A stretch of 64,000 bases of DNA from Bacteroidaceae bacterium (GCA_016286165.1 JAEESE010000008.1:62001-126000), one strand, 5' to 3'; counted from the stretch's first letter, positions 31,169-40,093 are shown. Translations and numbers: made by a program. The notes: generated from the letters alone by a model not told the origin.

Positions 31169-31336
31169 CTTCATTTTTCCATAACGCAGCCGAATAGGGG
31201 TGAGAAAAATCGTTTTCAAGTATGTTTTTCCTTTTTTGGACATGGTAAACTTTATAAAAACTTGCGTATACGTATAAATAATATTGTATTTATGTTAATT
31301 TGGTTAAAGATTTTAATAAATCTTACAAGCCACTTC

Positions 31337-31366
31337 TTGCTGATGTTTACACAATGTTTACCTTTG
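31337..31366 (+). promoter_or_regulatory. Promoter of the sensor kinase gene
   Basis: TTG at 31337-31339, a 19-base spacer and TACCTTTG at 31359-31366, with the ATG 19 bases later. Confidence 0.8.
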
Positions 31367-31384
31367 CATCAGAAACAATAACGC

Positions 31385-32929
31385 ATGAAACGCTCAACTA
31401 TCACAATAATAAGCCTCGTAATCGGCCTCTCTTTCTTTGGTCTGCTTTTCTTGCAGGGTCGCATCATAAGTTCTATGGTGAAGATGCGCAAGGAGCAGTT
31501 TGATGAGACTGTGCTAAGGGCTCTCGATCAGACGAGCCGTGACATGGAACGCAACGAGACTTTCAAATATTTGGAGGAAGTGGCAAGGCGTACGGGCTAT
31601 GATGCTAGCGGCATGCAAGTTGACGCAACTCGCCCCCTCCCTGGCACATCACTCCTGTTGCCTGATAGCAACGCGCTGAGTCCCTTTGGGCTTACTAAAA
31701 TGCCAGCAAAGAAAAGTGCTGCACCGACTTCAGCTCAACACGCACAGGCACTTCAGCTGCAGCCCACTGCTTCGCTGGATGTGGCGAACCAACGCTTCCA
31801 GGATTTCGTCAAGAACTCATACCTCTATCAGAAAGGCGTGTTGGAGGAAGTGATATACACCATTCTGTACAATGCCAGCGACAAAGATTTCCGCGAACGT
31901 ATAGATTTCAAGCTCCTTGACCGTAACCTACGCACAGAACTCGAATCGGCAGGCATTAATCTGCCATACCACTTCTCGGTCTACGATGCCGAAGGACAGG
32001 AGGTGTTTCGCTGTGCTGACTATACCGACGAGGGCGCCGACAACTCCTATACTCAGACCCTCTTCCGCAACGATCCATCGCAAAAGATGGGAGTGCTGCG
32101 CGTACACTTCCCAGACATGAGAAGCTACATCATGGGCGTGGCCAGCAAGATGCTACCGGTACTGGTGTTTACCATACTTCTTTTCCTGACCTTCACATTC
32201 ACAGTGTGGCTCATCGTGCGCCAGAAACGTGAGACAGAGATGAAGAACGACTTCATCAACAACATGACTCATGAGTTCAAAACTCCTATCTCAAGTATCT
32301 CTCTTGCAGCACAGATGCTGGGTGACAAGAGTATAAAGAAGAGCGATGCCATGCTCGACAACCTCTCAGGAGTAATCGTAAGCGAAACACGCAGGCTGCG
32401 TTATCAAGTGGAGAAGGTGCTTCAGATGTCGCTCTATGAGCGAGGTAATATACGTTTCAACGAGAAGGAAATAGATGCCAACGTGGTTATCGACGACGTT
32501 GTGAAGACCTTCCAACTGAAGGTAAAACAGAGTGGAGGAACGCTCACCGCTGCCCTCGATGCCGAGGATGGAGCTATCTTCGTAGATGAGATGCATTTCA
32601 CTAACGTCATCTTCAACCTCATGGATAATGCGGTCAAGTACCGCCGGGATGATGTACCGTTAGAGCTCAAGGTTAGTACTCGCAATCAAGCCGAACGCCT
32701 CATCATTACTGTAGAGGATAATGGCATAGGTATGCGCAGCGAGGATCTCAAACGTATTTTCGAACGTTTCTATAGGGTCCACACTGGTAATAAGCACAAT
32801 GTCAAAGGTTTCGGACTCGGTCTCGCATACGTCAAAAGCATGGTGGACCTGATGCACGGCAATATAAAGGCTGAGAGTGCGCCACAAAAAGGCACAAGAT
32901 TCGTAATCACACTGCCGCTAATAGACTAA
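31385..32929 (+). CDS. Sensor histidine kinase (RprX-like)
   Basis: A 514-residue inner-membrane kinase. Membrane helices lie at about residues 7-24 and 257-278, enclosing a 230-residue periplasmic sensor region with a Pro/Ser/Ala-rich low-complexity part (100-130). The HisKA box is NDFINNMTHEFKTPIS with the phosphorylated His at 296. The ATPase domain has FNLMDNAVKY (N box), VEDNGIGM (G1) and KGFGLGLAYVKSMV (G2). Architecture and neighbouring regulator match the RprX/RprY pair of Bacteroides. Unlike a normal adjacent pair, it is separated from its regulator by a repeat element of about 130 bases. Confidence 0.93.
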   Translation: MKRSTITIISLVIGLSFFGLLFLQGRIISSMVKMRKEQFDETVLRALDQTSRDMERNETFKYLEEVARRTGYDASGMQVDATRPLPGTSLLLPDSNALSPFGLTKMPAKKSAAPTSAQHAQALQLQPTASLDVANQRFQDFVKNSYLYQKGVLEEVIYTILYNASDKDFRERIDFKLLDRNLRTELESAGINLPYHFSVYDAEGQEVFRCADYTDEGADNSYTQTLFRNDPSQKMGVLRVHFPDMRSYIMGVASKMLPVLVFTILLFLTFTFTVWLIVRQKRETEMKNDFINNMTHEFKTPISSISLAAQMLGDKSIKKSDAMLDNLSGVIVSETRRLRYQVEKVLQMSLYERGNIRFNEKEIDANVVIDDVVKTFQLKVKQSGGTLTAALDAEDGAIFVDEMHFTNVIFNLMDNAVKYRRDDVPLELKVSTRNQAERLIITVEDNGIGMRSEDLKRIFERFYRVHTGNKHNVKGFGLGLAYVKSMVDLMHGNIKAESAPQKGTRFVITLPLID

Positions 32930-32930
32930 G

Positions 32931-33064
32931 GACATCCCCTTCGCTCCCAAGGAGGGAGGATTCAAGAGGGGAATTTAAGATAAGAATAGATAATTAGTAA
33001 TTAACCAGACTCCAATGCCCCAATAGTAATGAGTCCTCCCTCCGGGGAGTTAGTGGGGGCTCAC
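32931..33064. repeat. GC-rich inverted-repeat element between kinase and regulator
   Basis: The left arm (GACATCCCCTTCGCTCCCAA, then GGAGGGAGGATTC) and the right arm (GAGTCCTCCCTCC, then GGGGAGTTAGTGGGGGCTC) are imperfect inverted repeats around about 70 AT-richer bases. It has the same design as the elements at 7209-7721 and 8503-8617, without a gene inside. Confidence 0.75.
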
Positions 33065-33068
33065 AACT

Positions 33069-33779
33069 ATGACACAAGAAGAAACAAAATTGAGAATCCT
33101 ACTTTGCGAGGATGACGAGAGCCTCGGCATGCTCCTGCGCGAATACCTTCAGGCCAAGGGCTACGACGCAGACCTGTGCCCCGACGGCGAGGTTGGCTAC
33201 AAGTCATTCCTTAAGGAAGAGTACGACATGTGCGTTCTCGACGTTATGATGCCCAAGATGGACGGCTTCCAGCTGGCTCAGGAGATTCGTCAGATTAATC
33301 AGGAGATACCTATTATCTTCCTCACGGCTAAGAACCTTAAGGAGGATATCTTTGAAGGCTTCAAGATTGGAGCTGATGACTACATTACTAAGCCTTTCTC
33401 CATGGAAGAGTTGGTATACCGTATGGAGGCAATCTTGCGTCGCGTGCATGGCAAGCAGCAGAAAAACGTTGCCGTGTATCATATCGGGCGATTCATCTTC
33501 GACACACGACGTCAGATTCTTACCATCGATGACAAGCAGACCAAGCTCACGACAAAGGAAAGCGAACTGCTCATCCTACTATGCGCACATGCCAATGATG
33601 TGCTGCAACGCGAACTTGCGTTGAAGACCATCTGGATTGATGACAACTACTTCAATGCTCGTTCCATGGATGTATATATCACTAAGTTGCGTAAGCATCT
33701 TAAGGATGATCCCGACATCGAGATCAACAACGTCCACGGAAAGGGTTATCGCCTCATTGCTCACATGGAAGAGGAGTAA
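33069..33779 (+). CDS. Response regulator, OmpR family (RprY-like)
   Basis: A 236-residue regulator. The receiver has acidic residues at LLCEDDE (14-16), the phospho-acceptor D58 in CVLDVMMPKMDG, and TAKN with the conserved Lys-containing beta5 region. The C-terminal winged helix has LTTKESELLILLCAHANDV, FNARSMDVYITKLRKHL and GKGYRL. It should be phosphorylated by the kinase encoded 139 bases upstream. No separate promoter is obvious in the repeat between them, so it probably depends on read-through. A strong terminator follows. Confidence 0.95.
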   Translation: MTQEETKLRILLCEDDESLGMLLREYLQAKGYDADLCPDGEVGYKSFLKEEYDMCVLDVMMPKMDGFQLAQEIRQINQEIPIIFLTAKNLKEDIFEGFKIGADDYITKPFSMEELVYRMEAILRRVHGKQQKNVAVYHIGRFIFDTRRQILTIDDKQTKLTTKESELLILLCAHANDVLQRELALKTIWIDDNYFNARSMDVYITKLRKHLKDDPDIEINNVHGKGYRLIAHMEEE

Positions 33780-33802
33780 ACGTTAACGTTTGTGTGAAAA
33801 CA

Positions 33803-33830
33803 AAAAGGGGCCGCGCGCGCGGCCCCTTTT
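33803..33830 (+). terminator. Intrinsic terminator after the response regulator
   Basis: AAAAGGGGCCGC and GCGGCCCCTTTT form a 12-bp perfect stem around GCGC. The A-run before and T-run after make it work in both directions, so it also serves the small minus-strand gene. Confidence 0.92.
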
Positions 33831-33840
33831 GTCTTGTTCC

Positions 33841-34017
33841 TTATTCGTCGTATTTGGGTTTCTTGTAATTGACGTAGATGTGCAGGCCAATCCCGACAAT
33901 GATCAACAATATAGCCAGGAACTGGAACCAGTTGAAGTCTACGAGGTCCGTGAAATAGCTCACGATAAGAAGTAAAGCGCCTACGATGGCAAGGATAATT
34001 CCAGAATAGAGTTTCAT
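33841..34017 (-). CDS. Small membrane protein, 58 aa, two helices
   Basis: A short frame with clear protein-like content: MKLYSGIILAIVGALLLIVS as a first hydrophobic helix, a short loop (YFTDLVDFNW), a second helix (FQFLAILLIIVGIGLHIYV), and a charged tail (NYKKPKYDE). It ends 10 bases from a bidirectional terminator, which supports real transcription. It looks like a small two-helix inner-membrane protein; I do not recognise a function. The only plus-strand frame here (33790-33975) lacks such organisation. Confidence 0.75.
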   Translation of the reverse strand: MKLYSGIILAIVGALLLIVSYFTDLVDFNWFQFLAILLIIVGIGLHIYVNYKKPKYDE

Positions 34018-34120
34018 AATTATACGGTTATTTATTATTGATTACTTCATGAACAGTGGTCAAAACTCATGCTTTTTATCTGCACAATTACCTTTGACAG
34101 CACAAAATAAGATAAAAAAG

Positions 34121-34177
34121 ATGAAACATAGAAATTTTCAGGCAAAAAAGTTGTGCCTAATGCTCATTTTTATCTGA
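34121..34177 (+). pseudogene. Possible remnant start of a secreted-protein gene
   Basis: An 18-codon frame, MKHRNFQAKKLCLMLIFI, then a stop. It has the shape of a signal peptide cut off in its hydrophobic core, and it sits about 25 bases after a perfect TACCTTTG (34089-34096). It could be the decayed 5' end of a lost gene or a chance frame. Confidence 0.25.
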
Positions 34178-34225
34178 ACGCACCTTCATACATAAAATAT
34201 TTTAAAGAAATTTACCCACAAACGC

Positions 34226-34255
34226 TTGCCGTATCAGAAAAAAGCAGTACCTTTG
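34226..34255 (+). promoter_or_regulatory. Promoter of the rpsF-rpsR-rplI operon
   Basis: TTG at 34226-34228, a 19-base spacer and TACCTTTG at 34248-34255. The leader is about 40 bases, AT-rich, with no evident S6:S18 autoregulatory fold. Confidence 0.85.
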
Positions 34256-34301
34256 CCGAGCATTTTCGCAAAAACAACCATTATTAACCCATTAACACAT
34301 T

Positions 34302-34643
34302 ATGAATCAGTACGAAACCGTTTTCATCTTAACTCCCGTTTTGTCTGACGATCAGACAAAGGAAGCGGTCGAAAAGTTCAAGAAGATTCTCACCGATGGA
34401 GGTGCAGAACTTATGAACGAAGAGTTGTGGGGTCTGAAGAAGCTCGCTTACCCCATCGAGAAAAAGTCCACGGGCTACTACGTAATGATTGAGTTCAAGG
34501 CTGAGCCTACACTCATCAGCAAGCTCGAAGTCAACTATCGTCGCGACGAGCGCGTGCTCCGCTATCTCACTGTCAAGAACGATAAGTTCGCAGCTGAATA
34601 CGCCGAGAAGAGAAGAAACAAATTATCTAAAAAGGAGGACTAA
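34302..34643 (+). CDS. rpsF: 30S ribosomal protein S6
   Basis: A 113-residue protein with the S6 ferredoxin-like fold: [18 protein letters not shown] at the start, then [25 protein letters not shown] and [16 protein letters not shown]. It binds with S18 to the platform of the small subunit. It is the first gene of the conserved rpsF-rpsR-rplI operon; single-stranded DNA-binding protein is not between them, as usual in this group. Confidence 0.97.
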   Translation: MNQYETVFILTPVLSDDQTKEAVEKFKKILTDGGAELMNEELWGLKKLAYPIEKKSTGYYVMIEFKAEPTLISKLEVNYRRDERVLRYLTVKNDKFAAEYAEKRRNKLSKKED

Positions 34644-34646
34644 GCA

Positions 34647-34910
34647 ATGGCACAGACAGAAATTCGTTATTTGACACCGCCCACCGTTGACGTCAAGAAG
34701 AAAAAGTATTGCCGTTTCAAGAAGCTCGGCATTAAGTATATCGACTACAAGGACCCCGAGTTCCTCAAGAAGTTCCTGAATGAGCAGGGCAAAATCCTGC
34801 CCCGCCGCATCACTGGCACTTCTCTTAAGTTCCAGCGCCGAGTAGCTCAGGCCGTAAAGCGTGCACGTCACCTGGCTCTGCTGCCCTTCGTAACCGACAT
34901 GATGAAATAA
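34647..34910 (+). CDS. rpsR: 30S ribosomal protein S18
   Basis: An 87-residue, strongly basic protein. [25 protein letters not shown], then [34 protein letters not shown] match S18 throughout. It starts 3 bases after rpsF and ends 21 bases before rplI. The single Cys at KKKYCRF is the position that in some bacteria is paired with zinc ligands, which are absent here. Confidence 0.97.
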   Translation: MAQTEIRYLTPPTVDVKKKKYCRFKKLGIKYIDYKDPEFLKKFLNEQGKILPRRITGTSLKFQRRVAQAVKRARHLALLPFVTDMMK

Positions 34911-34931
34911 TCTAAAAGAGGAATAAGCACT

Positions 34932-35507
34932 ATGGAAATAATTCTGAAAGAAGACGTGATCGGCTTGGGTTACAAGCACGACATCGTAAACGTGAAGCCC
35001 GGCTACGGCCGCAACTATCTTATTCCCCAGGGCAAGGGCATCATTGCTTCAGACAGCGCTAAGAAGATGCTCGCCGAAGAGCTCAAGCAAAAGGCCAAGA
35101 AGCTCGAGAAGATTAAGGCAGACGCTGAGAATGCAGCTGCTAAGTTCGAGGGTGTTGCTCTTACAATCCCTGCTAAGGTTAGTAACAATGGTACCATCTA
35201 CGGTAGCGTTAACAGCCTTATGGTTGCTAACGAGCTTGCCAAGCTCGGTCTCGAAGTTGACCGTAAGCTCATTACAGTCAAGGATATCAAGACCGTAGGC
35301 GAGCACACAGCACTCATCCGCCTTCACAAGGAAGTGTCCGTTACAATCCCTGTAACCGTTGTTCCGGAGGAAGCTCCCGTGGAAGAGGCTCCCGCAGCTG
35401 AGGCTGAAGCAGCTCCTGCAGGGGCTCCCGTTGATGCCGAACTCGCAGAGGAATTGGCCGATGAGCAGGAAGTGCTCGAGGAAATGAATGCTGCTCCTGC
35501 AGAGTAA
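34932..35507 (+). CDS. rplI: 50S ribosomal protein L9 with acidic C-terminal extension
   Basis: Residues 1-147 are a normal L9: MEIILKEDVIGLGYKHDIVNVKPGYGRNYLIPQGKG, the long connecting helix (AKKMLAEELKQKAKKLEKIKADAENAAAKFEG) and the C-terminal rRNA-binding domain (IYGSVNSLMVANEL). About 40 further residues form a low-complexity Ala/Glu/Pro tail (EEAPVEEAPAAEAEAAPAGA... to NAAPAE) that ordinary 147-150-residue L9 proteins lack. Such tails occur in some Bacteroidales; function unknown. The gene is followed by the hairpin at 35558-35591. Confidence 0.96.
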   Translation: MEIILKEDVIGLGYKHDIVNVKPGYGRNYLIPQGKGIIASDSAKKMLAEELKQKAKKLEKIKADAENAAAKFEGVALTIPAKVSNNGTIYGSVNSLMVANELAKLGLEVDRKLITVKDIKTVGEHTALIRLHKEVSVTIPVTVVPEEAPVEEAPAAEAEAAPAGAPVDAELAEELADEQEVLEEMNAAPAE

Positions 35508-35557
35508 GCAATGTCAGGGTGACGTTCTAAGACGTTGCCATCTGAGACAATAACTTA

Positions 35558-35591
35558 TTAAGCCCCGTTGCTATTTGGCAGCGGGGCTTAA
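35558..35591 (+). terminator. Terminator after rplI
   Basis: TTAAGCCCCGTTGC and GCAGCGGGGCTTAA form a 14-bp stem with one G-U pair and a 6-base loop. The T-run is weak (ATTTATT). Confidence 0.75.
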
Positions 35592-35695
35592 TTTATTGAT
35601 TGGGGCATTTCTTTTTTTATTATTGCATACTGGTCCGGCTTGGCTCTTCCGGACATCTCTCTCTTACTGAGGCTTTCGCTTGATGACAAAAAGAA

Positions 35696-35722
35696 AGGAG
35701 CTGCACATCCCGTGCAACTCCT
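35696..35722 (-). terminator. Terminator of the small lipoprotein gene
   Basis: AGGAGCTGCAC and GTGCAACTCCT form a stem with one mismatch around a short loop. On the minus strand it is followed by TTTCTTTTTG. Confidence 0.75.
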
Positions 35723-35773
35723 ATTTGTGTTTCCTGTGATTAATGTTCGCAGGTAACAGAAACTGGTGTGTGA

Positions 35774-35983
35774 TTACTCAGCAACAACAGCTTCAGCGGT
35801 CTCTACGACCTCAGCAGCAGCGCTGTCAACAGCCTCGAGGGCACTGTCAACAACTTCTTCTACTACGCTGTCACAAGTCTCAGCGAGAGAGTCAACAGCT
35901 TCAGCAGTAGCAGTAGCCTGACCGCCGCAAGATGCGAAAGAGATAGCCATAGCGGCTACGAACATAAATGCAACCTTTTTCAT
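35774..35983 (-). CDS. Small Ala/Val/Glu-rich lipoprotein
   Basis: A 69-residue predicted lipoprotein with signal MKKVAFMFVAAMAISFASC (C19 of the lipobox). The mature part is a heptad-like series of AVDSxxE, VVEEVVDSALEAVDSAAAEVVETAEAVV, acidic and probably one long helix or coiled coil. Similar tiny lipoproteins are common in Bacteroides/Prevotella without known function. It has a promoter (TACCTTTG on the minus strand at 36045-36038) and its own terminator, so it is a single-gene unit. Confidence 0.8.
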   Translation of the reverse strand: MKKVAFMFVAAMAISFASCGGQATATAEAVDSLAETCDSVVEEVVDSALEAVDSAAAEVVETAEAVVAE

Positions 35984-36037
35984 TTTCTTTTTTGCTTTTT
36001 AATTCTGTAAAACAATCTAGTGCTTTTTAAAACGCTG

Positions 36038-36045
36038 CAAAGGTA
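36038..36045 (-). promoter_or_regulatory. Promoter -7 element of the small lipoprotein gene
   Basis: TACCTTTG on the minus strand; no clear TTG at -33. The leader is about 50 bases. Confidence 0.55.
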
Positions 36046-36196
36046 CGGACTTTTTGGATACGTTGTACTTTTTTTGCCAACTTTTTTTCATCTTTTTTTA
36101 AAATATTTTTGCCGTTTTGACTTAACTGCTTGTTAATCAGGGATATGTGGAAATGTTAAATTTTCATGCTTTAACGGCTATCTAAACTAAAATGGC

Positions 36197-36204
36197 TAAC
36201 TTTG
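36197..36204 (+). promoter_or_regulatory. Promoter -7 element of mtaB
   Basis: TAACTTTG, 24 bases before the ATG at 36228; the -33 region is poor. Confidence 0.55.
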
Positions 36205-36227
36205 CAGCCGAAAACTGAATACTTGTG

Positions 36228-37598
36228 ATGAACAACGATTTCAACATACAAGGTCTGAAGGCCATATATTTCACTCTTGGCTGCAAGCTTAATTTTGCTG
36301 AGACATCCACGATCGAACGCCAGCTGGCTGATGTCGGTGTAGCGAGGGCCAAGCGTGGCGAAGTGGCTGACATTTGCATCGTCAACACTTGCAGCGTTAC
36401 CGAAGTGGCTGACCACAAATGTCGACAGGCCATACATAAGTTAGTACGACAGAACCCGGGCGCCTTTGTTGTTGTCATGGGATGCTATGCTCAACTAAAG
36501 ACCGAAGAGGTGGCAGCTATTCCAGGTGTGAGCCTTGTGCTGTCGCAAGGTGAGAAGGGTAAGGTGCTGGAGATGATTAGAAGGTCTTTCCTCGATCACT
36601 CCCACGAAGGAGAAAATACATCCGGCTTGAATGTTAATGATAGTGCCTCGTCTCTTCAGTCCACGCCGGTAGGAATTGAACCGGCCGTCAATGGCCCCGT
36701 GCCTTTCGTCCCCTCCTGCTCTTGCGGCGACCGTACCCGTTATTTTCTCAAAGTTCAGGACGGCTGCAACTACTTCTGCACCTATTGCACTATTCCTTTT
36801 GCTCGTGGTAGGAGTCGCAATGGTAGTATTGCCTCCTTGGTGGATCAGGCCAGTCATGCTGCTGCAGAGGGTGGTAAGGAGATTGTTCTCACGGGCGTTA
36901 ACATTGGCGACTTCGGCCGTACAACAGGAGAGACGTTCTTGGATTTGTTGCGAGCCCTTGATGAGGTTGAAGGCGTTCAACGCTATCGTATTTCCAGCAT
37001 CGAGCCGAATCTGTTGACCGATGATGTGTTGCAGTTCTGTGCTTCGTCACGTGCATTCATGCCTCATTTTCATATCCCCCTACAGTCTGGGTCCGATGAA
37101 GTGTTGCGATTGATGCACCGCCGCTACGACACTTCTTTATTTTATAATAAGGTAACGCGCGTGCGCGAGTTGATGCCGGATGCGTTTATCGGAGTTGATG
37201 TCATCGTTGGCACGCGTGGTGAAACCGCTGAACTGTTTGCCGAGGCCGAACGCTTCATCGAGTCGTTGCCAATCTCTCAGCTTCACGTATTCAGTTATAG
37301 CGAGCGACCAGGCACGGCTGCTCTGCGGATTCCTCATGTAGTGCGTCCCGAGGAGAAACATGAACGTAGTCAGCGTCTGCTTGCTATTAGCGACATCAAG
37401 CTCCATGCTTTCTACGAGAGCTTCCTTGGAACGACAAGGCCCGTCTTGTTAGAACATACGCGAACAAAGGGCGTTTATAATGGCTTTACAGACAATTATA
37501 TAAAGGTAGAATATCGTGGACAGGGATGCGACAACACTATCCTTCCTCTACATCTTACTAAATGGAATGCCGACAAGTCGGCGCTGATTGCAGAATGA
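36228..37598 (+). CDS. mtaB: tRNA t6A37 methylthiotransferase MtaB
   Basis: A 456-residue radical-SAM enzyme that converts t6A to ms2t6A at position 37 of tRNAs. The N-terminal UPF0004 domain has FTLGCKLNFAETS, IVNTCSVTEVAD and GCYAQL, with three Cys for the auxiliary cluster. The radical-SAM cluster is C180-x3-C184-x2-C187 (DGCNYFCTYCTIPFARG). HIPLQSGSD and the C-terminal TRAM-like domain follow. A 40-residue variable segment (NTSGLNVNDSASS...) sits between the two clusters. The ATG at 36228 is chosen over the GTG just before it. It works downstream of the TsaC-type enzyme encoded at 3114. The next gene overlaps its stop codon. Confidence 0.95.
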   Translation: MNNDFNIQGLKAIYFTLGCKLNFAETSTIERQLADVGVARAKRGEVADICIVNTCSVTEVADHKCRQAIHKLVRQNPGAFVVVMGCYAQLKTEEVAAIPGVSLVLSQGEKGKVLEMIRRSFLDHSHEGENTSGLNVNDSASSLQSTPVGIEPAVNGPVPFVPSCSCGDRTRYFLKVQDGCNYFCTYCTIPFARGRSRNGSIASLVDQASHAAAEGGKEIVLTGVNIGDFGRTTGETFLDLLRALDEVEGVQRYRISSIEPNLLTDDVLQFCASSRAFMPHFHIPLQSGSDEVLRLMHRRYDTSLFYNKVTRVRELMPDAFIGVDVIVGTRGETAELFAEAERFIESLPISQLHVFSYSERPGTAALRIPHVVRPEEKHERSQRLLAISDIKLHAFYESFLGTTRPVLLEHTRTKGVYNGFTDNYIKVEYRGQGCDNTILPLHLTKWNADKSALIAE

Positions 37599-38644
37599 GA
37601 ACATCTATCGTCATACTAAACTGGAACGGTGCCCAGATGCTTCGCCGCTTCCTGCCGACAGTCCTGTCTAATACTCCAAAGGAGACCGCCGAAATCATAG
37701 TGGCCGACAATGGCTCCACTGACAATTCTCTTGAGGTTCTGGCTTCAGAGTTTCCAGAAGTACGAGTCATTGCTTTGGATAAGAACTATGGTTTTGCCGA
37801 GGGCTATAATCAAGCTTTACGTAGGGTGGGGGATAACTACGACTATTACCTGCTGCTTAATTCAGATGTAGAGACGCCCGAGGCTTGGATTCAGCCGCTC
37901 GTTCAATATATGGAGGATCACGCAGACGTCGCGGCTTGTCAGCCGAAACTACGTGCAGAGCACACGCCTACCCATTTTGAATACGCAGGTGGTGCAGGCG
38001 GTTACATCGATTATCTTGGCTATCCGTTTTGCCGTGGGCGTGTGTTCGGTGTAGTGGAGCCCGACCTCGGCCAGTACGATGATGTCGCAGATGTTTTCTG
38101 GGCAACGGGGGCAGCCCTTATGATTCGTTCCAAGGTATACTGGGAAGTCGGTGGTCTTGATGGGCGGTTCTTTGCCCACCAAGAGGAGATAGACCTTTGC
38201 TGGCGCCTCCGCGCCCGTGGTTATCGCATAGTATGCGTGCCCCAGTCGGTAGTATATCACGTAGGTGGAGGCACTTTGCCCAAGGAGAATCCGCGCAAGA
38301 CATTCCTCAACTTCCGCAACAACCTTTTACTGCTCTATAAAAACCTGCCAGAACACAGCCTTCGCAAAACGATGTTTATCCGCTTTTGGCTCGATGCCCT
38401 GGCCTCTTTTGTATTCCTCGCTAAGGGCGAAGTGCGAAGCTTTCTTGCTGTATGGCAGGCGCGTTGCGCTTTCCGAAAGATGAAAAATGACTTCGTAGCC
38501 GATCGTGCAGCCAATCTTGAAGCTGCAGTAGTCGACCGTATTTCCGGCCAACTATCGTCCAGTCTGCTCTTTGAGTACTATCTGCGTCGTAAGAAGTTTT
38601 TCAGTGAATTAACGTTTAGTGACAACTTAAAAGACGAAAAATGA
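37595..38644 (+). CDS. Family 2 glycosyltransferase
   Basis: A 349-residue GT-A-fold transferase: TSIVILNWNGAQML at the N-terminus, IIVADNGSTDNSLEVL for the nucleotide-binding Asp, then YYLLLNSDVETPEAW with the metal-binding SDVE. WATGAALMIRSKVYWEVGGLDGRFFAHQEEIDLCWRL matches the acceptor-side region of rhamnosyltransferase-like GT2 proteins. It probably adds a sugar to a surface glycan. The ATG at 37595 overlaps the mtaB stop (ATGA), so the upstream Met at 37562 is not needed. A hydrophobic stretch near residues 245-265 could be membrane-associated. Confidence 0.9.
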   Translation: MRTSIVILNWNGAQMLRRFLPTVLSNTPKETAEIIVADNGSTDNSLEVLASEFPEVRVIALDKNYGFAEGYNQALRRVGDNYDYYLLLNSDVETPEAWIQPLVQYMEDHADVAACQPKLRAEHTPTHFEYAGGAGGYIDYLGYPFCRGRVFGVVEPDLGQYDDVADVFWATGAALMIRSKVYWEVGGLDGRFFAHQEEIDLCWRLRARGYRIVCVPQSVVYHVGGGTLPKENPRKTFLNFRNNLLLLYKNLPEHSLRKTMFIRFWLDALASFVFLAKGEVRSFLAVWQARCAFRKMKNDFVADRAANLEAAVVDRISGQLSSSLLFEYYLRRKKFFSELTFSDNLKDEK

Positions 38645-38652
38645 CGTCTTGT

Positions 38653-38683
38653 TTGCCTAAACCGAGGAAAAAGACTAACTTTG
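38653..38683 (+). promoter_or_regulatory. hisS promoter
   Basis: TTG at 38653-38655, a 20-base spacer and TAACTTTG at 38676-38683; the leader is about 40 bases with no T-box-like structure. Confidence 0.8.
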
Positions 38684-38725
38684 CACACGATTTTAAAAGC
38701 TAACATAAGAATAATATTATAAAAC

Positions 38726-40093
38726 ATGGCACAAAAACCAAGCATACCTAAAGGCACGCGCGACTTCGGTCCTTCTGAGATGGCGCGGCGCAACTATATC
38801 TTCGACACCATTCGTAGCGTCTATGCGCTCTATGGCTTCCGTCAGATTGAGACTCCCGCGATGGAAAATCTGTCTACGCTTATGGGCAAGTATGGCGAAG
38901 AAGGTGATAAACTGTTGTTTAAGATTCTCGACAGTGGCGATTTCTTGCGAGGAATAAACAAGGAGGAATTGACGGGCGAAGGCACGCCGAAGTTGGCAGC
39001 ACAGCTATGCGAGAAGGGACTCCGTTACGATTTGACAGTACCCTTTGCGCGTTATGTCGTTCAGCATCGCGAGGAACTCACGCTACCTTTCCGCCGTTTC
39101 CAGATACAGCCTGTCTGGCGAGCCGACCGTCCACAGAAGGGACGTTATCGCGAGTTTTACCAGTGTGATGCTGATGTTGTAGGTTCTGACTCGTTGCTGA
39201 ACGAGGTCGAGCTCATGCAAATCGTAGATGAAGTGTTCCGTCGTTTCGGCATTCGCGTCTGCATCAAGATTAACAACCGCAAGATTCTAAGCGGTATTGC
39301 AGAGATGATTGGCGAGGCCGATAAGATTGTGGACATCACTGTGGCCATAGACAAACTCGACAAGATAGGCCTCGAAGCCGTGAATGCTGAGTTGGCAGAA
39401 GACGGTATCCCAGCTGAAGCTATAGATAAACTACAGCCAATAATCAACCTCAGCGGCACAAACGAGGAGAAGATTCAGACCATGCGTCAAGTGCTGAAGG
39501 ACAGCGAAGCCGGCATGAAAGGCATTGAAGAAGTGGAGTTTGTGTTGAACACACTGAAGGCTTGCGCCCTGACGAACACCATCGAACTTGATCTGACCCT
39601 GGCCCGTGGCCTCAACTACTATACAGGATGTATCTTCGAGGTTAAGGCGTTAGACGTTGAGATTGGCAGTATCACAGGTGGTGGTCGCTATGACAACCTT
39701 ACAGGCATTTTCGGTATGCCCGGCCTTTCCGGCGTTGGAATTTCATTTGGCGCCGACCGCATCTATGACGTGCTGAATCAACTGGAGCTCTATCCCCAGG
39801 AGATTACGACGGCAACGCAGCTGTTGTTTGTCAATTTTGGTGGTGCCGAGGCAGCATATGCCCTGCCGGCATTGGCTGCAGCTCGTGGCGCAGGCATTCG
39901 TGCAGAGATTTATCCTGACGCTTCTAAGATGAAAAAACAAATGTCGTATGCCAACGCCAGAGGCATTCCTTTCGTGGCTCTCGCAGGTGAAAGCGAGATG
40001 GCTGAGGGCATATTCACGCTCAAAAATATGCTTACAGGCGAGCAAACCAGCGTGAAGACCGAGCAAATGATTTCAAAAGTATTAGGAGAATAA
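38726..40093 (+). CDS. hisS: Histidyl-tRNA synthetase
   Basis: A 455-residue class II synthetase. Motif 1 surrounds [16 protein letters not shown]; motif 2 is [30 protein letters not shown]; the histidine-specific segments [14 protein letters not shown] and GGGRYDNL are present; motif 3 is [11 protein letters not shown]. The C-terminal anticodon-binding domain follows ([20 protein letters not shown]). Length and motifs are normal. It is transcribed from its own promoter. Confidence 0.97.
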   Translation: MAQKPSIPKGTRDFGPSEMARRNYIFDTIRSVYALYGFRQIETPAMENLSTLMGKYGEEGDKLLFKILDSGDFLRGINKEELTGEGTPKLAAQLCEKGLRYDLTVPFARYVVQHREELTLPFRRFQIQPVWRADRPQKGRYREFYQCDADVVGSDSLLNEVELMQIVDEVFRRFGIRVCIKINNRKILSGIAEMIGEADKIVDITVAIDKLDKIGLEAVNAELAEDGIPAEAIDKLQPIINLSGTNEEKIQTMRQVLKDSEAGMKGIEEVEFVLNTLKACALTNTIELDLTLARGLNYYTGCIFEVKALDVEIGSITGGGRYDNLTGIFGMPGLSGVGISFGADRIYDVLNQLELYPQEITTATQLLFVNFGGAEAAYALPALAAARGAGIRAEIYPDASKMKKQMSYANARGIPFVALAGESEMAEGIFTLKNMLTGEQTSVKTEQMISKVLGE

